DNA of 64,000 nt from Scytonema hofmannii PCC 7110 (GCF_000346485.2 NZ_KQ976354.1:7243783-7307782); one strand, 5' to 3'. Counted from the first letter of the stretch, positions 33,718-43,780 are shown. Numbers and translations are program-made. Notes: generated by a model from the sequence alone, not told the origin.

Positions 33718-36700
33718 TTAAGCTGCCAAATCTTGCCCAAATTCGGTCAAGAAGCGGAAAGCCTTGACAACATAGCTCGCGCATTCCCTTGGCGAGGTGT
33801 TGTAAAACGATCGCCATGCACTAGCTTTATCTTCATCATAGCGATCGCGTCTGTCGCGATGTTTTTCCAACCATGTCAACCGTACCGCGTGACCGATTAA
33901 TACATCCAACACTATGTATTCTTCGATTTGCAAGCTGGGATTACTAGATGCGATCGCGCCCAATTCCATCAATGTCTCAATACATACCTGCCTGTACTCA
34001 GGAGCCTCTATTTTATTCAACAGATGCTCAATTTGCAGGGCAAAGTTCTTTTCCCCTGGAGTCATTTCTGACAAAATTTCTTCACTATCCAAACGATTGC
34101 GTCGCTCTAATTTATCGCCAATAACCAATCCTTTACAGTGTCCCATAACCAACCAGACCTGTTTAAAAAAGTCTTTAGGCACGCGTCCGGTGGTTCCTTC
34201 TGCTTGACGGAAACGCCGCCAACCTCCTAGTGGTATATCTTCTACATCATCGACTAAAGTAGGTAGCACCACCCAGTCAATATCACTTTCTTTTTGTTTA
34301 ACGTGTAATGACTCTTGCTGGCGTAATAAATTGCTCATACTGGAGTATTCATACAACACCTGACGCACTCGCGCTATCACCTCAAACGGCGAAAGCTGCA
34401 TTAAGTGTTGATATGCTTCATCCTGAGTGACATATAAATCCCGTGCTAGTTCGCTAGTAATTAGTAATATAATATACCCTACTCTCAGTGTTAGTAGCCC
34501 TTGAAAAAGTTCTGGTTCGGCTTTAATCAAAGCACTCAAATAAATAAGAATTTCTTGAGTGAGAACGCGATCGCGAATATCCTCACGACAAAAGTCATTA
34601 ATTTTCTCAACAATTTCACTATGGGACAGTGGAAGCGCTATGAGTGAATCTTCACTGTAAGCCTTACCGACTGCAATTTGCTTGCCACGGACTAAAATAC
34701 TCGTTACTACATCCGACAAGCCAATATCGCTCATTTGCCGCAATCCTGCAGCGCGACGGACAACTGCCCAAATTCCCGCATCCCCGGCTTTTGTGTAAAC
34801 TTCATCTAGTAAATCGCCCACCGTCACGGGTCGTCCCGGTCCGCCAAAACCAGTTTCAAACTCCAGTCCTTGCAAACGAGTCAAAGTCTGTAACAGCTCG
34901 ATCTGTTCGTAAAGATTTTCTGACGATCGCAACGAAACAAGCAACAACCCAAGATTTGTTTCGCACTCCACTTGAAACTCTCGGATATGACCCAACTGCC
35001 AGTTTTTCTGTGGATTGTAAACCAAATAAGAGCAGCGAGGCGCAGCATTTTGTACTGACGATTGAGCAAACTCGAAGTCTTGGAGAACGTCAATTCTTTG
35101 TGTTGCAGCTGTTAGCATCAACTGATTGAGCCGCCCTAATTTTACCCGGACACCATTACAAATACCGTCCTTAAGTTCTTGCATAAGCGACAGTAATGCT
35201 TCACTCCCTGTTTCTAACATGGTGTGAGTCAACATCAGAGTTAAAGTGGGACGCCCCAACTCAGTACAGTATTTTTGAATGTATGCCAGTTCACTTCTTA
35301 TTTGATCCACCAAAAAATGGTAATCAAGAGTTAAGTAGAACACTTGAGAGTCTGAGAACGAGGGTAAAAAGACAACCGTTTCACCACGAATGCGAAAAAT
35401 TTTAGATGTTGTCAAACTCCTCAACCGTCTCACTGGACGCCCCGTTAAACCTAATTTATCGTTACGTCCAATTTGAGTGTACATCGCTGAAAGGTCAATA
35501 GCTTGCCTGATTTGAATTGGTTCTACTTGCTTGGGTGTTTGCGTCTCAATGCCATGAACTGCCAGTTTTGCTTGTAAATCTTCATCTTCTGCAATTAGGG
35601 CAATTTGAACCAAAGGTTTCTGGTTTTTTCCAATATACAAATACCTTCCTAACGGATCGATATCACCAACAGCTATTAATCCCTCACTCAACATTTGACC
35701 GAGAAAATACAAACTTTGCGCCCACACGAGGGGTATATTCTCATTAGGTAAACGCAACTGACTGTGAGGTGCTTGCTTTTCTGCTTCTATTAACTCCTCT
35801 GGCACATAATATAATTCTGGTAACAGACGCAAGCCATCTCGTTCAACTAATAAAGACTCCAAACGTTCTTGATAGTATTTAGCTTGCTCTTGTTCGCCAC
35901 GAAACAAGCTATCTAAAAAGAGATAGGTAAAAAATAAAGGCCATTCGCACTCAATATTTTCAAACTGTTTAAGTTCAAAAGGTTCATAGTGCAAGCGATT
36001 CGTGTCTTCTAAAACGGTTTGGTGTCCATCCCTCAAAAATCGCTTGCAGCCGTATGTTCCTTCAAGTTTGTTGATAATGTCGTTGTAAGTCCGCTCTCGC
36101 AACGGCGCATCTTCCACCGCAAAAGCTGGAAAACTAATTATGCTTAGCAAGGCACCATCAATTTCTTTTGAAGCCGATTCTCTAGGTAACAGAGATTCTA
36201 AAGTAATCCTAGCGCGGGCGACTTCATCAGGCAAAGCATGAATGACAGATGCTTGGCAACCATGGACGCCAAATAAATCTAAACCGTTGATCGCTTCCAA
36301 GGCAGCTTTTGCCATCCCTATCGAACTGGCATTTAATTCCGCATTACCATGATTAATCTTGTTACCCCGCTCCCAAATACCATAGTCTGGAGTACGATAA
36401 GCTCGACCGATATAATACACCAAATTTTGGACGAAATTCACTTCATCAAAAGTGTAAATAATTTGCAATCCAGAAGCAGTCATCTGTGCCAACATCAACA
36501 AAAAGATTGATGTTGCGTCCAGTTGCAAATGTCCCCATTCATCATCACCAACAACAATGTCACCAGTTGCCGTGTTGTATTTAGCGTGTAAAGCATCTAA
36601 CGGGGCTTGAGTGTGCTTAAATTGCTCGACTTTGGCACTTTGCCTCATCATGGCAAACAGCAGTCCGCGCATCAATTTAACAACACTGTGTTCTAACTCA

Positions 36701-36933
36701 TAAGTCCGTCCCTTGCTTTCATCAACTTTTCGGTATGCTAGCGCCAAACCCCAGACTGCCAGAATGCTGTAAACGTTATCGCGTACCCAGGCATCAGTAT
36801 AGTCGCCGTGGGCTGTTATTGCTGTACTCGCTGGCAGCAAACCAGTCATTGGGTTCTGACGGGCAAGGATAATTGTCTTGATTTTTTGATAATAAGAATC
36901 AAGGCGAGTTTGCAGTTGAGCAGCTGTTTTCAT
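33718..36933 (-). CDS. GH15 / phosphorylase-kinase alpha-like large protein
   Basis: 1071 aa. The N-terminal half is an (alpha/alpha)6 barrel of the GH15 type (ARQNPMTGLLPASTAITAHGDYTDAWVRDNVYSI, DDEWGHLQLDATSIFLLML, NHGNAELNASSIGMAKAALEAI), the same fold as in eukaryotic phosphorylase b kinase regulatory subunits, to which this cyanobacterial family is the closest bacterial relative I know. The C-terminal half is helical and Leu-rich with calmodulin-binding-subunit-like segments (PFEVIARVRQVLYEY). It might act on glucans or regulate glycogen enzymes; substrate not provable from sequence. Full length, single frame. Confidence 0.8.
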   Translation of the reverse strand: MKTAAQLQTRLDSYYQKIKTIILARQNPMTGLLPASTAITAHGDYTDAWVRDNVYSILAVWGLALAYRKVDESKGRTYELEHSVVKLMRGLLFAMMRQSAKVEQFKHTQAPLDALHAKYNTATGDIVVGDDEWGHLQLDATSIFLLMLAQMTASGLQIIYTFDEVNFVQNLVYYIGRAYRTPDYGIWERGNKINHGNAELNASSIGMAKAALEAINGLDLFGVHGCQASVIHALPDEVARARITLESLLPRESASKEIDGALLSIISFPAFAVEDAPLRERTYNDIINKLEGTYGCKRFLRDGHQTVLEDTNRLHYEPFELKQFENIECEWPLFFTYLFLDSLFRGEQEQAKYYQERLESLLVERDGLRLLPELYYVPEELIEAEKQAPHSQLRLPNENIPLVWAQSLYFLGQMLSEGLIAVGDIDPLGRYLYIGKNQKPLVQIALIAEDEDLQAKLAVHGIETQTPKQVEPIQIRQAIDLSAMYTQIGRNDKLGLTGRPVRRLRSLTTSKIFRIRGETVVFLPSFSDSQVFYLTLDYHFLVDQIRSELAYIQKYCTELGRPTLTLMLTHTMLETGSEALLSLMQELKDGICNGVRVKLGRLNQLMLTAATQRIDVLQDFEFAQSSVQNAAPRCSYLVYNPQKNWQLGHIREFQVECETNLGLLLVSLRSSENLYEQIELLQTLTRLQGLEFETGFGGPGRPVTVGDLLDEVYTKAGDAGIWAVVRRAAGLRQMSDIGLSDVVTSILVRGKQIAVGKAYSEDSLIALPLSHSEIVEKINDFCREDIRDRVLTQEILIYLSALIKAEPELFQGLLTLRVGYIILLITSELARDLYVTQDEAYQHLMQLSPFEVIARVRQVLYEYSSMSNLLRQQESLHVKQKESDIDWVVLPTLVDDVEDIPLGGWRRFRQAEGTTGRVPKDFFKQVWLVMGHCKGLVIGDKLERRNRLDSEEILSEMTPGEKNFALQIEHLLNKIEAPEYRQVCIETLMELGAIASSNPSLQIEEYIVLDVLIGHAVRLTWLEKHRDRRDRYDEDKASAWRSFYNTSPRECASYVVKAFRFLTEFGQDLAA

Positions 36934-37291
36934 ACGAATCTTATCCAGGTTTTCGGAATAGCACCATTAGGCTGTGAAGTCAATTATGTCACCAACCCAA
37001 AACCAGTTCTGAAGCAGACTGTTAGGTTGTACGCTCGTCAGTTGACGGCGGGTTTTTTCTCTTTGATTCATTGATTTTATCTGATTGAGAAAAATATACT
37101 CTAAATTTAAGATTTTTTCAAATCTTTATCAGCAAGCAGACGATTTTATCTTTATCTTTATACTGACTCTGTTATCTATAGATCGGGACAAAATTATCAG
37201 TAAATACAAACTTTTGTAGAAACAAAATAGACAAGTTAGAAGTCCATCAAACCTAACAATCGATTAACTATATATAAAGGAGAAGTGAACT
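36934..37291. other. intergenic region before the 44-aa gene
   Basis: Upstream DNA of two divergent genes. The plus-strand side ends TATATAAAGGAGAAGTGAAC before the ATG at 37292. No other gene seen. Confidence 0.4.
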
Positions 37292-37426
37292 ATGTCTTTA
37301 CGTTATAACCAAAACCAATCACCACTCGTAAAAGTTGTCTACACCCAAGTTAAAGTTAACGGTAAGCTTGAGCTCGTTCCACTAGAGTTATATGCCGATG
37401 GTTCTCTGAAACGTTCTGGCGAATAA
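37292..37426 (+). CDS. 44-aa conserved-looking small protein
   Basis: MSLRYNQNQSPLVKVVYTQV, then KVNGKLELVPLELYADGSLKR and SGE. AAAGGAGAAG lies at the right distance before the ATG, and a strong terminator follows at 37530. Two predicted strands with a central NGKL turn; no signal peptide or membrane span. I do not recall a named family, but the signals and the even codon use support a real gene. Confidence 0.7.
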   Translation: MSLRYNQNQSPLVKVVYTQVKVNGKLELVPLELYADGSLKRSGE

Positions 37427-37529
37427 CAGTGACCAGTGACCAGTGACCAGCGATCAGTAGTTAAAGAAATATTTTTGAACTGTTGACTACTGTTAACTAT
37501 TGAAGACAATTTTATATTCCTCCTCGCTT

Positions 37530-37564
37530 ACCCCCTACTGCTAACTGCTTAGGGGGTTTTTTTA
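37530..37564 (+). terminator. intrinsic terminator
   Basis: ACCCCCTA and TAGGGGGT pair across a 12-base loop and are followed by a run of T, about 105 bases after the 44-aa gene. The best formed intrinsic terminator in the window. Confidence 0.8.
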
Positions 37565-37628
37565 ATTAAAATGATGGCAGTGTTTCAAAAAGGACAAGAA
37601 GAGCATCTCAAAATTGCAAAAACCTTGC

Positions 37629-37688
37629 TTACCCTCATCCGCTAACCCCTTCTCCCAGTTTGGGAGAGGGGATGGGGGTGAGGGTAAA
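37629..37688. repeat. long imperfect palindrome (CCCTCAT...ATGGGGGTGAGGG)
   Basis: TACCCTCATCC ... CCTTCTCCCA and TGGGAGAGGGGATGGGGGTG-AGGGTA face each other with a GTT loop. A dispersed cyanobacterial fold; function unknown. Confidence 0.6.
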
Positions 37689-37689
37689 A

Positions 37690-38580
37690 ATGTTTCCCGT
37701 GGACTCATTGGTAATAAAAAATTTTGTTTTTGTAACTTCCGGAAAAGATTGAACGTTACTTGAAGGTGTTAACACTCACTCAAGCTAATTGAAAAGATCG
37801 TTTATAATTAAGTTGGTGTAACATTCATCATCAAGATTTTCACCTCAACTAGCGGACTATTATAGTTGATTTCATTTGGTAGTGAGGGATTTCCGTAGAT
37901 TGTTCATCCTAAGACGAAAAGCCGCAGTATTGAAGGCTTCACATCAACAAAAAACCTGAAAACCTGTGGCGAAAACTTTAGATCTTGGACAAAACAGTGA
38001 TTTGTGAACAGCAAACAAAGATATTTGGGATTAATAACACTACTCACCTATGGCGTAGATACAAATCTCACCAATACCAGATGGTTGTTACTAAATCTCG
38101 CGATTAAATGCTTATAGCAGCTTCTGTTCTTGTTGGCAATGCATTTTCTAAATTGTAGCCTACAATACAAATCACTGATTGAAATCTAATTCGTTATGCT
38201 GACGCATGCCGAACTTTTTTTCGACTCCCTCAATGAAAAGTCATGGAGTTCCGTATGATTACACAATCTTTATTTTTATGCTCAAACAAAGGCTACTTCC
38301 TGCTTAGTAAGGATTTTAACATTAAAAAAATGTCAAAAAAATTTACTTACGGGCTTGACACAGAGAGCCACAGTAGTAGAATCTACTCAGATGAGCAGAC
38401 ATCAGGGCAGTAAGAAATTTAGTTGTCTGGATATCACAAGTTTCCTATACTGAACTTTCAGCATCTACCGGATCACACTGTTCCGGGTTAGTATTATAAC
38501 TTAGCGATTCCATTTTATTTTGGTAATCGATGTTGATTTTCTAAGGGTTTATGGACCAGAGCCCACAAGACGACGGTAGT
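37690..38580. other. long intergenic region upstream of mgtE
   Basis: About 0.9 kb with no recognisable gene on either strand. GACTCCCTCAATGAAAAGTCATGGAGTTCC (split reading: GACTCC...GGAGTTC, 38223-38252) is a weak inverted repeat. The last part before mgtE looks like a structured leader. I compared it with the M-box (ykoK) consensus as I remember it and did not find the conserved core. Confidence 0.45.
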
Positions 38581-38583
38581 ACC

Positions 38584-38641
38584 AACCTCCTCTGAGCTGG
38601 CGAGTTTGTCTCCCAGCACGGGGGAGACAATAGGAGGTTTT
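38584..38641 (+). promoter_or_regulatory. mgtE leader with potential ribosome-site sequestration
   Basis: AACCTCCT (38584-38591) is the exact complement of AGGAGGTT (38632-38639), the ribosome site of mgtE. Between them GTCTCCC (38608-38614) and GGGAGAC (38622-38628) form a perfect stem. Together they would fold into a structure that hides the ribosome site, or release it if the first strand pairs elsewhere. The pairing is direct from sequence; a metal- or temperature-sensing role is inference. Confidence 0.5.
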
Positions 38642-39994
38642 ATGATGCTCACTGAGGATATTCGCAATTTAGCCATTGACATTGCAGACCTCAACCAACT
38701 TAAGTTGGATTTGAATGGTTTGCAACCTGTTGACGCTGGGGACTACATCGCACAATTGCCCCAGAAGAAAAGGGCGATCGCATTTCGCTTACTCAACAAA
38801 TGTCAGGCGATTGATGTATTTGAATATTTACCTCCAGACGTGCAGGAGGATTTGATAAATTCCCTGCACGATATTCAAGTTGCCCAGATTGTTGAAGCAA
38901 TGAGTCCCGATGAACGGGCAGAATTGTTTGATGAACTGCCAGCCGGAGTTGTCAAACGGCTGTTACAAACACTCAGTCCAGAACAACGTCAAGCCACGGC
39001 AACAATTCTCGGCTATTCCGAAGGCACTGCGGGACGCGTCATGACAACAGAATACGTGCGCTTGCGGGAAGGATTGACAATCGGGGAAGCCCTCAGCAAA
39101 ATCCGTCTTCAAGACAAAGACAAAGAGACTATCTACTACGCCTATGTGACTGACGATAATCGCAAGCTCGTAAGTGTTGTCTCCTTACGCCAGTTAATAT
39201 TTACTTTCCCTGATGTCTTAATACGAGAAATAGCTAGCGATCGAGTTGTCAGAGTCAAGACAGAAACATCTCAAGGAGAAGTCGCCCGCATTATGAAGCG
39301 GTATGACTTAATTGCCATTCCTGTCGTCGATCGAGAAGACAGACTTGTAGGAATTGTCACGATTGATGATGTCATAGACATTTTGGAAGAAGAAGCTACA
39401 GAAGACATTCAAAAATTGGCAGGTGTTAGTGGTGGCGACGAAGACGCATTGTCCCCTCCCCATGTGACTATTCGCAAGCGATTGCCTTGGCTCTTAGCAA
39501 ATATCGTTTTGTACATTGGTGCAGCCAGTGCCATCTCACCTTTTCAGGGAGTCATTTCACAGGTGCCGGTTTTGGCAATCATCATGCCAATTTTGGCCAA
39601 TAGCAGTGGCAATGTAGCCTTTCAAGTCGTATCAGTGACAGTCAGGGGTATTGGCGTAGGAGAGGTCACACCGAAAGACACAATACCGCTTCTACGTAAA
39701 GAAGTTATGGCAGGTGCGGGTACAGCCATAGCATTAGGTCTAGCCCTTGGCACACTCTCCCTAATTTGGTCGCCTCCCCAAGATCGTTGGGTATCGGTAA
39801 TTGCAGGAATGGTAATGGTGGCGAATGTCCTCCTAGCTGCCACCTTAGGAACGCTATTACCCATGGGGTTGAAGCGAATCAATCTCGATCCTGCCCTAAT
39901 TAGCGGTCCGCTTATGACGACTACTTTGGATGCTCTTGGGTTTTTTACATTCCTATCGATGATCTCATTTGCTTTAAACGTCTTTAAGGGGTAG
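38642..39994 (+). CDS. mgtE: MgtE family magnesium transporter
   Basis: 450 aa from ATG at 38642 with GGAGG just before; the frame extends to 38606 through the leader hairpin, which I do not count. The cytosolic N domain (LPQKKRAIAFRLLNKCQAIDVFEYL ... SPDERAELFDELPAGVVKRLL) and two CBS domains (TEYVRLREGLTIGEAL; YDLIAIPVVDREDRLVGIVTIDDVIDI) are followed from about residue 285 by five membrane spans. MPILANSSGNVAFQ is the pore signature. It imports Mg2+, the CBS gate closing when internal Mg2+ is high. Confidence 0.92.
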   Translation: MMLTEDIRNLAIDIADLNQLKLDLNGLQPVDAGDYIAQLPQKKRAIAFRLLNKCQAIDVFEYLPPDVQEDLINSLHDIQVAQIVEAMSPDERAELFDELPAGVVKRLLQTLSPEQRQATATILGYSEGTAGRVMTTEYVRLREGLTIGEALSKIRLQDKDKETIYYAYVTDDNRKLVSVVSLRQLIFTFPDVLIREIASDRVVRVKTETSQGEVARIMKRYDLIAIPVVDREDRLVGIVTIDDVIDILEEEATEDIQKLAGVSGGDEDALSPPHVTIRKRLPWLLANIVLYIGAASAISPFQGVISQVPVLAIIMPILANSSGNVAFQVVSVTVRGIGVGEVTPKDTIPLLRKEVMAGAGTAIALGLALGTLSLIWSPPQDRWVSVIAGMVMVANVLLAATLGTLLPMGLKRINLDPALISGPLMTTTLDALGFFTFLSMISFALNVFKG

Positions 39995-40135
39995 GGAGTG
40001 GGGAGTGGGGAGTAGGGAGTAGGGGAGTAGAGAAAGAGGACTCTACCTTATCTTTCGTGTCCTTCAATTCCCAATCCCCAATCCCCAATCCAAAATCCAA
40101 AATCCAAAATCCAAAATCCAAAATCCAAAATCCCT
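39990..40135. repeat. GGGGAGT / CAAAATC repeat arrays
   Basis: GGGAGTGGGGAGTAGGGAGTA copies at the mgtE stop, then CCCAATC and seven CAAAATC copies up to the GHL10 stop codon; the two genes converge on it. Confidence 0.8.
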
Positions 40136-41633
40136 ATCCCCTACAGAACTTACGCTCATTATCATGCTCTGGATCTTGCCAAGAATAAGCGAAATGGCTA
40201 ACTCCTCTTAATTGTGGAGTCGCTTGGCGAAGTGCTTGCATTTGCGCTTCTAAAGGTGGACGGTTGCTCACAGATTCTCCCCATTTACCAGCTAAAGCCG
40301 GAATAACTGCAGTGCTAGGTGGTGCTACGTTTAAAACTCGTTGTACTTGAGCCACAATACAATCAGTATTAGAACAATTTGCATAAGACATGGGATGCCA
40401 CTCTAAAGAACCTGAGAACTTATCCCAAGGTTGCAACCGGGAGTCATATCCCCTGCCTACCATTTGGTTGCCATCGGGAAAGAAAACAGCTCCTGCAGGC
40501 ATTCCCATCTTTTGTGCTGGATGAGCAGCTAAATTGACAAAATCTAGGATGCCTTGCATGGCGTGGGCAACAGATAACTGCCACAACTCTGACTGTAATT
40601 GTGGTTGCCTTTGGTCTGGAGGAATGATAGACTTTTGCTCTGTTGCTGAAGTTCGACCCTGCCACAAGGGTTCTCCTTCTTGAGGATAGAGTTGATCGAC
40701 TTCAGCAATGTCGCCTGCGGTGACATATCCTTTGCTTAAAAAACGCCGAATTAAATCCAGCCCTTTGTAATTCAGCGCCCGTTGAAATAAGGCTTGTTGA
40801 GTAGCATCACTGTACAACCATAAATCTGTGACTTTGGTTGCGATCGAATCACTTCCAGCCTGTCGCGGGTAGCGTACATAGTCAAAGAGCACTCCATCTG
40901 GACGACGGCGCAGTACCTCCTGTAACATTTGGTAATAATCGCGTTTCGCTTGTAAATTATAGGGGTCAATAAACACTTGAGAATTATTATCTACAACATA
41001 TAAGCTCGTTTGACCCTTACCATTACGAGCTATTGCTCCTTCCCGATCTGGACGCTGGGCGTAAGTATAGCCAAAATTAGTTGTAAACATCCAAGCATAA
41101 ACCTTAAGACCCCGTTCTCGCCCTTTTTGAATAGCTTCAGCAAACAGGTCTGTTTTTTCTGTCCCTGGCGTGCGAACAACGGAAGGCCAAATTGTAGGGT
41201 TAGCTCCTGTTGGCAGTAGTACCTGCCCATCATAAAAGACTTCCAAATATACTTGGTTATAACCCTTGTTAACAATCCGATCCATGACTTGGTCGATAGC
41301 TCCAGGGCGGGCATCACAAGGATATAAACGCAACCAAATTGCTTGGATTTGCGGCCAATTGCGATTTCGGCATTCCTGTAAATCCCGTGCTTGTTTTTGC
41401 ACCAATTGCTGGTAGCGCTTTTGGGCTACTTGTTTACCGTTGAGTGCTGACAAACGTAAGTTTTCTTTTTCTTTTGCTACTTCTGGCGGTAGCTGACAAT
41501 ATTCGGTTAATTGCGCCTTTGCAGATTGATTGTCAATCCAAGGCATCAGCAAACCGCTAGTGAAAAGAGCAGCAGCTAACAGGCGTTGCCACAAAAACAT
41601 TGGTTTTACAACATTCAATGAACGTTTAGACAT
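40134..41633 (-). CDS. secreted glycoside hydrolase-like family 10 (GHL10) protein
   Basis: 499 aa. Residues about 12-40 form a signal peptide (LWQRLLAAALFTSGLLMPW ... SAKAQ). The catalytic-barrel-like part holds WLRLYPCDARPGAIDQVMDRIVNKGYNQVYLEVFYDG, GRERGLKVYAWMFTTNFG, RPDGVLFDYVRYPR and FSGSLEWHPMSYANC, which matches GHL10/DUF187 proteins related to GH13/GH66-type barrels. Probably a periplasmic or outer-surface glycan enzyme; substrate unknown. The start at 41633 gives a typical n-region MSKRSLNVVKP. Confidence 0.8.
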   Translation of the reverse strand: MSKRSLNVVKPMFLWQRLLAAALFTSGLLMPWIDNQSAKAQLTEYCQLPPEVAKEKENLRLSALNGKQVAQKRYQQLVQKQARDLQECRNRNWPQIQAIWLRLYPCDARPGAIDQVMDRIVNKGYNQVYLEVFYDGQVLLPTGANPTIWPSVVRTPGTEKTDLFAEAIQKGRERGLKVYAWMFTTNFGYTYAQRPDREGAIARNGKGQTSLYVVDNNSQVFIDPYNLQAKRDYYQMLQEVLRRRPDGVLFDYVRYPRQAGSDSIATKVTDLWLYSDATQQALFQRALNYKGLDLIRRFLSKGYVTAGDIAEVDQLYPQEGEPLWQGRTSATEQKSIIPPDQRQPQLQSELWQLSVAHAMQGILDFVNLAAHPAQKMGMPAGAVFFPDGNQMVGRGYDSRLQPWDKFSGSLEWHPMSYANCSNTDCIVAQVQRVLNVAPPSTAVIPALAGKWGESVSNRPPLEAQMQALRQATPQLRGVSHFAYSWQDPEHDNERKFCRG

Positions 41634-41717
41634 ACGTAGAACAATAATTACAAAACAATCATCAACCCCAACTTGTATTCATTCAGATAAGGAGATGTAT
41701 ATTGAATGCCATAGTAT

Positions 41718-41756
41718 AAGGTTTAGAAGTCCATGTGCCATAGACTTCTAAACCTT
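41718..41756. repeat. perfect 14-bp inverted repeat upstream of the GHL10 gene
   Basis: AAGGTTTAGAAGTC and GACTTCTAAACCTT separated by 11 bases, 85 bases before the GHL10 start. No T run on either side, so an operator or a dispersed palindrome is as likely as a terminator. Confidence 0.55.
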
Positions 41757-41929
41757 GATTTCTGTTGCCAAATTGTACAATTTAGTTTTAAGTACATAAC
41801 TCAGTTAAATATAATACTCAAATTACAATTTCTGGCAAACGTAATTTGATTCAATAATCAAATAATACTCAGTAATTTTATTGTATAGGATGTTATCAAA
41901 AATACTTAATATCAACAATCATATTTTAA

Positions 41930-41960
41930 GATCCCCGACTTCTCCAAGAAGTCGGGGATC
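41930..41960 (-). terminator. perfect 14-bp palindrome after psb27
   Basis: GATCCCCGACTTCT, loop CCA, AGAAGTCGGGGATC, 43 bases beyond the psb27 stop. The related AGATCCCCAA...TTGGGGATCT at 58637-58669 shows it belongs to a dispersed family reused at gene ends. Confidence 0.65.
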
Positions 41961-42003
41961 TAACCCCTTACAGAGGAAAGCATAACTATACGATAAATCG
42001 CAC

Positions 42004-42405
42004 TTATGCGCCACGCCGGAGTGCTGACTCAACCTGCTGAAACTCTTGTTCCAAACGGTCTTTAAGTTTTTTTGGTACAGGGCGGTTGGGATAGGAACTG
42101 TAGTGTCCCGCTAGGGAGTTAAGAGCTGTTCGCATGGTTGTAAAGGAATTCAGACCAGAGACAGAAGGAACACGCTGATAGCGGGCGGAAAAGTCGTTTA
42201 TCTTTTTACGTGCTTCTGCTTGAACTGCTGTTTTGTCTGGTGCATCTTCTGTTAAATCTAAGGCAGTTCTTAAGGTACTAACTACAGTTAAGGTGTCTTG
42301 AAAGTAATCCCCTGTTAAAGCACCCACTTCGTTAGTAGAACAACCCACAAGACCAACAACGACTACCAAAATCAGGGCAAGTAGACGTGACCAATAGCGC
42401 TTCAT
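42004..42405 (-). CDS. psb27: photosystem II assembly lipoprotein Psb27
   Basis: 133 aa from ATG at 42405 (MKRYWSRLLALILVVVVGLVGC); six more residues are possible upstream. The hydrophobic stretch ends in a lipobox LVGC with Cys22 for lipid anchoring on the lumenal side. The mature part (GDYFQDTLTVVSTLRTALDL ... AARYQR-like ARYQRVPSVSGLNSFTTMRTALNSLAGHY) is the four-helix Psb27 fold. Psb27 binds CP43 and keeps the Mn cluster site open during PSII assembly and repair. Length and motifs are complete. Confidence 0.92.
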   Translation of the reverse strand: MKRYWSRLLALILVVVVGLVGCSTNEVGALTGDYFQDTLTVVSTLRTALDLTEDAPDKTAVQAEARKKINDFSARYQRVPSVSGLNSFTTMRTALNSLAGHYSSYPNRPVPKKLKDRLEQEFQQVESALRRGA

Positions 42406-42475
42406 ATGCAAAAAGTAAAACAATACCTAAATCAACGTCCATCCTATCCTGGAATGGTATCTTGGGGAGCAAGTG

Positions 42476-42550
42476 ATTGGTTAGTTGTTAGTGGTTAGTG
42501 GTTAGTTGTTAATTGTTCTACCCACAAAATAACTACTAACTACCAACCAC
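42476..42550. repeat. TTAGTGG / CTAACTACCAACCACTAAC arrays
   Basis: Forward TTAGTTGTTAGTGG copies and their inverted counterparts between cofH and psb27; the second set is read as the last codons of cofH. Confidence 0.75.
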
Positions 42551-43678
42551 TAACTGATAAAGCGTATCTCTCTGCTGGTAAGGACGATTTGTGGATGCGA
42601 TCGCAGTTTGTAAAGTTTCGACTTCCATATTCGTACCACCTTGAGCACCTGCCATTGAGGTGATATGTTCTTCCATTAATGTGCCGCCGATATCGTTACA
42701 ACCCCACTTTAAAGCTTCTGTTGCACCACTTAATCCCAGTTTTACCCAACTCGGTTGATGATTTGGTATCCAATTTCCCAAGAAAATCCTAGCTACAGCA
42801 GTTAGTAACAACGCATCTGCCAAAATAGGCTGATCTCGTCCCACACGGCGACGTAAGGATTTGGGAGCTTCTTTACCAACAAACGGCAACAGTATAAATT
42901 CGGTTATGAAAGCAGGATATTCCCGGTTTATAGAAGTTTGTTGGAGATGTCGCAATTTTTCCAAATGTCTTATTTGTTGCTCTGGTGTTTCAATATGACC
43001 TGATAACATTGTGCTGGTAGTATGTAAACCTAGTTTGTGCGCTGTTGTCACAATTTCCAGCCAAGTAGCCGTATCTATTTTCTCTGGACAAAGAATACGT
43101 CTGACTTCGTCATCTAGGACTTCAGCCGCCGTTCCCGGCATGGAATTCACACCCGATTCGTGCAAAGCTAGAATAACATCAGCGTACTCTAGCCCATCTT
43201 CTCTAGCTATAAATTGCACTTCTTGAGGAGAAAAAGCGTGCAGGTGTATTGTGGGAAATTTTTCCTTAATAGTTGCTACAAGCTTAAGGTAATAAGGCAA
43301 AGATTTACCATTCACTTTAGCTTGCAGGTTCAACCCCCCCTGCATACAAATTTCCGTTGCTCCTCGCCTTATACCATCTGTTGTCTTTTCCAAAATCTGT
43401 GTCCAATCTAACCAGTAAGCCCCCTCTTCGGTTTCATCTCGGCGAAAAGCACAGAAGCTACAATGCTGCTCGCAAATATTGGTAAAGTTAATATTGCGGT
43501 TAATAACGTAAGTCACAATGTCCCCTGCTTGCTGTTGACGCAACTTGTCAGATGTAGCGCGAATGCCAGCAATTACAGTCGGATCTGTTTGTTTTAACAA
43601 TACCAGTCCTTCTTCAGGAGACAAATCATACCCCCTAAGGGTACGGTCAAGGATAGCATCAACAGTTACAGTAACCAC
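42536..43678 (-). CDS. cofH: FO synthase subunit 2 (5-amino-6-(D-ribitylamino)uracil-L-tyrosine transferase)
   Basis: 380-aa radical SAM enzyme. The cluster motif is CEQHCSFC (Cys69, Cys73, Cys76) in [20 protein letters not shown]. Other blocks are [34 protein letters not shown] and [13 protein letters not shown], all typical of CofH. With CofG it makes the deazaflavin FO, the chromophore of 8-HDF photolyases in cyanobacteria. cofG is not in this window. The last seven residues QLVVGS and the TAG are spelled by the TTAGTGG repeat, so the original C terminus may have been altered. Confidence 0.92.
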   Translation of the reverse strand: MVTVTVDAILDRTLRGYDLSPEEGLVLLKQTDPTVIAGIRATSDKLRQQQAGDIVTYVINRNINFTNICEQHCSFCAFRRDETEEGAYWLDWTQILEKTTDGIRRGATEICMQGGLNLQAKVNGKSLPYYLKLVATIKEKFPTIHLHAFSPQEVQFIAREDGLEYADVILALHESGVNSMPGTAAEVLDDEVRRILCPEKIDTATWLEIVTTAHKLGLHTTSTMLSGHIETPEQQIRHLEKLRHLQQTSINREYPAFITEFILLPFVGKEAPKSLRRRVGRDQPILADALLLTAVARIFLGNWIPNHQPSWVKLGLSGATEALKWGCNDIGGTLMEEHITSMAGAQGGTNMEVETLQTAIASTNRPYQQRDTLYQLVVGS

Positions 43679-43735
43679 AGGTCAGTAGAAGCCAACGACG
43701 TTTAACATTTTTGTTATTCAAGCATGACATATTTT

Positions 43736-43780
43736 CAGTGACCAGTTAGTCAGTGACCAGTGACCAGTGACCAGTATAAA
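43736..43780. repeat. CAGTGAC heptamer array
   Basis: Four CCAGTGA copies with one TTAGTCAGTGA variant upstream of cofH. Confidence 0.8.

Noticed and set aside
34644-35129. 161-codon plus-strand frame inside the GH15-like gene
   Set aside because: Antisense shadow of a conserved 1071-aa frame with clear family motifs.
38200-38640. M-box (ykoK) magnesium riboswitch before mgtE
   Set aside because: The conserved GTGAGGCTCCT-type core and the later loops of the M-box were not found; only a local ribosome-site fold is supported.
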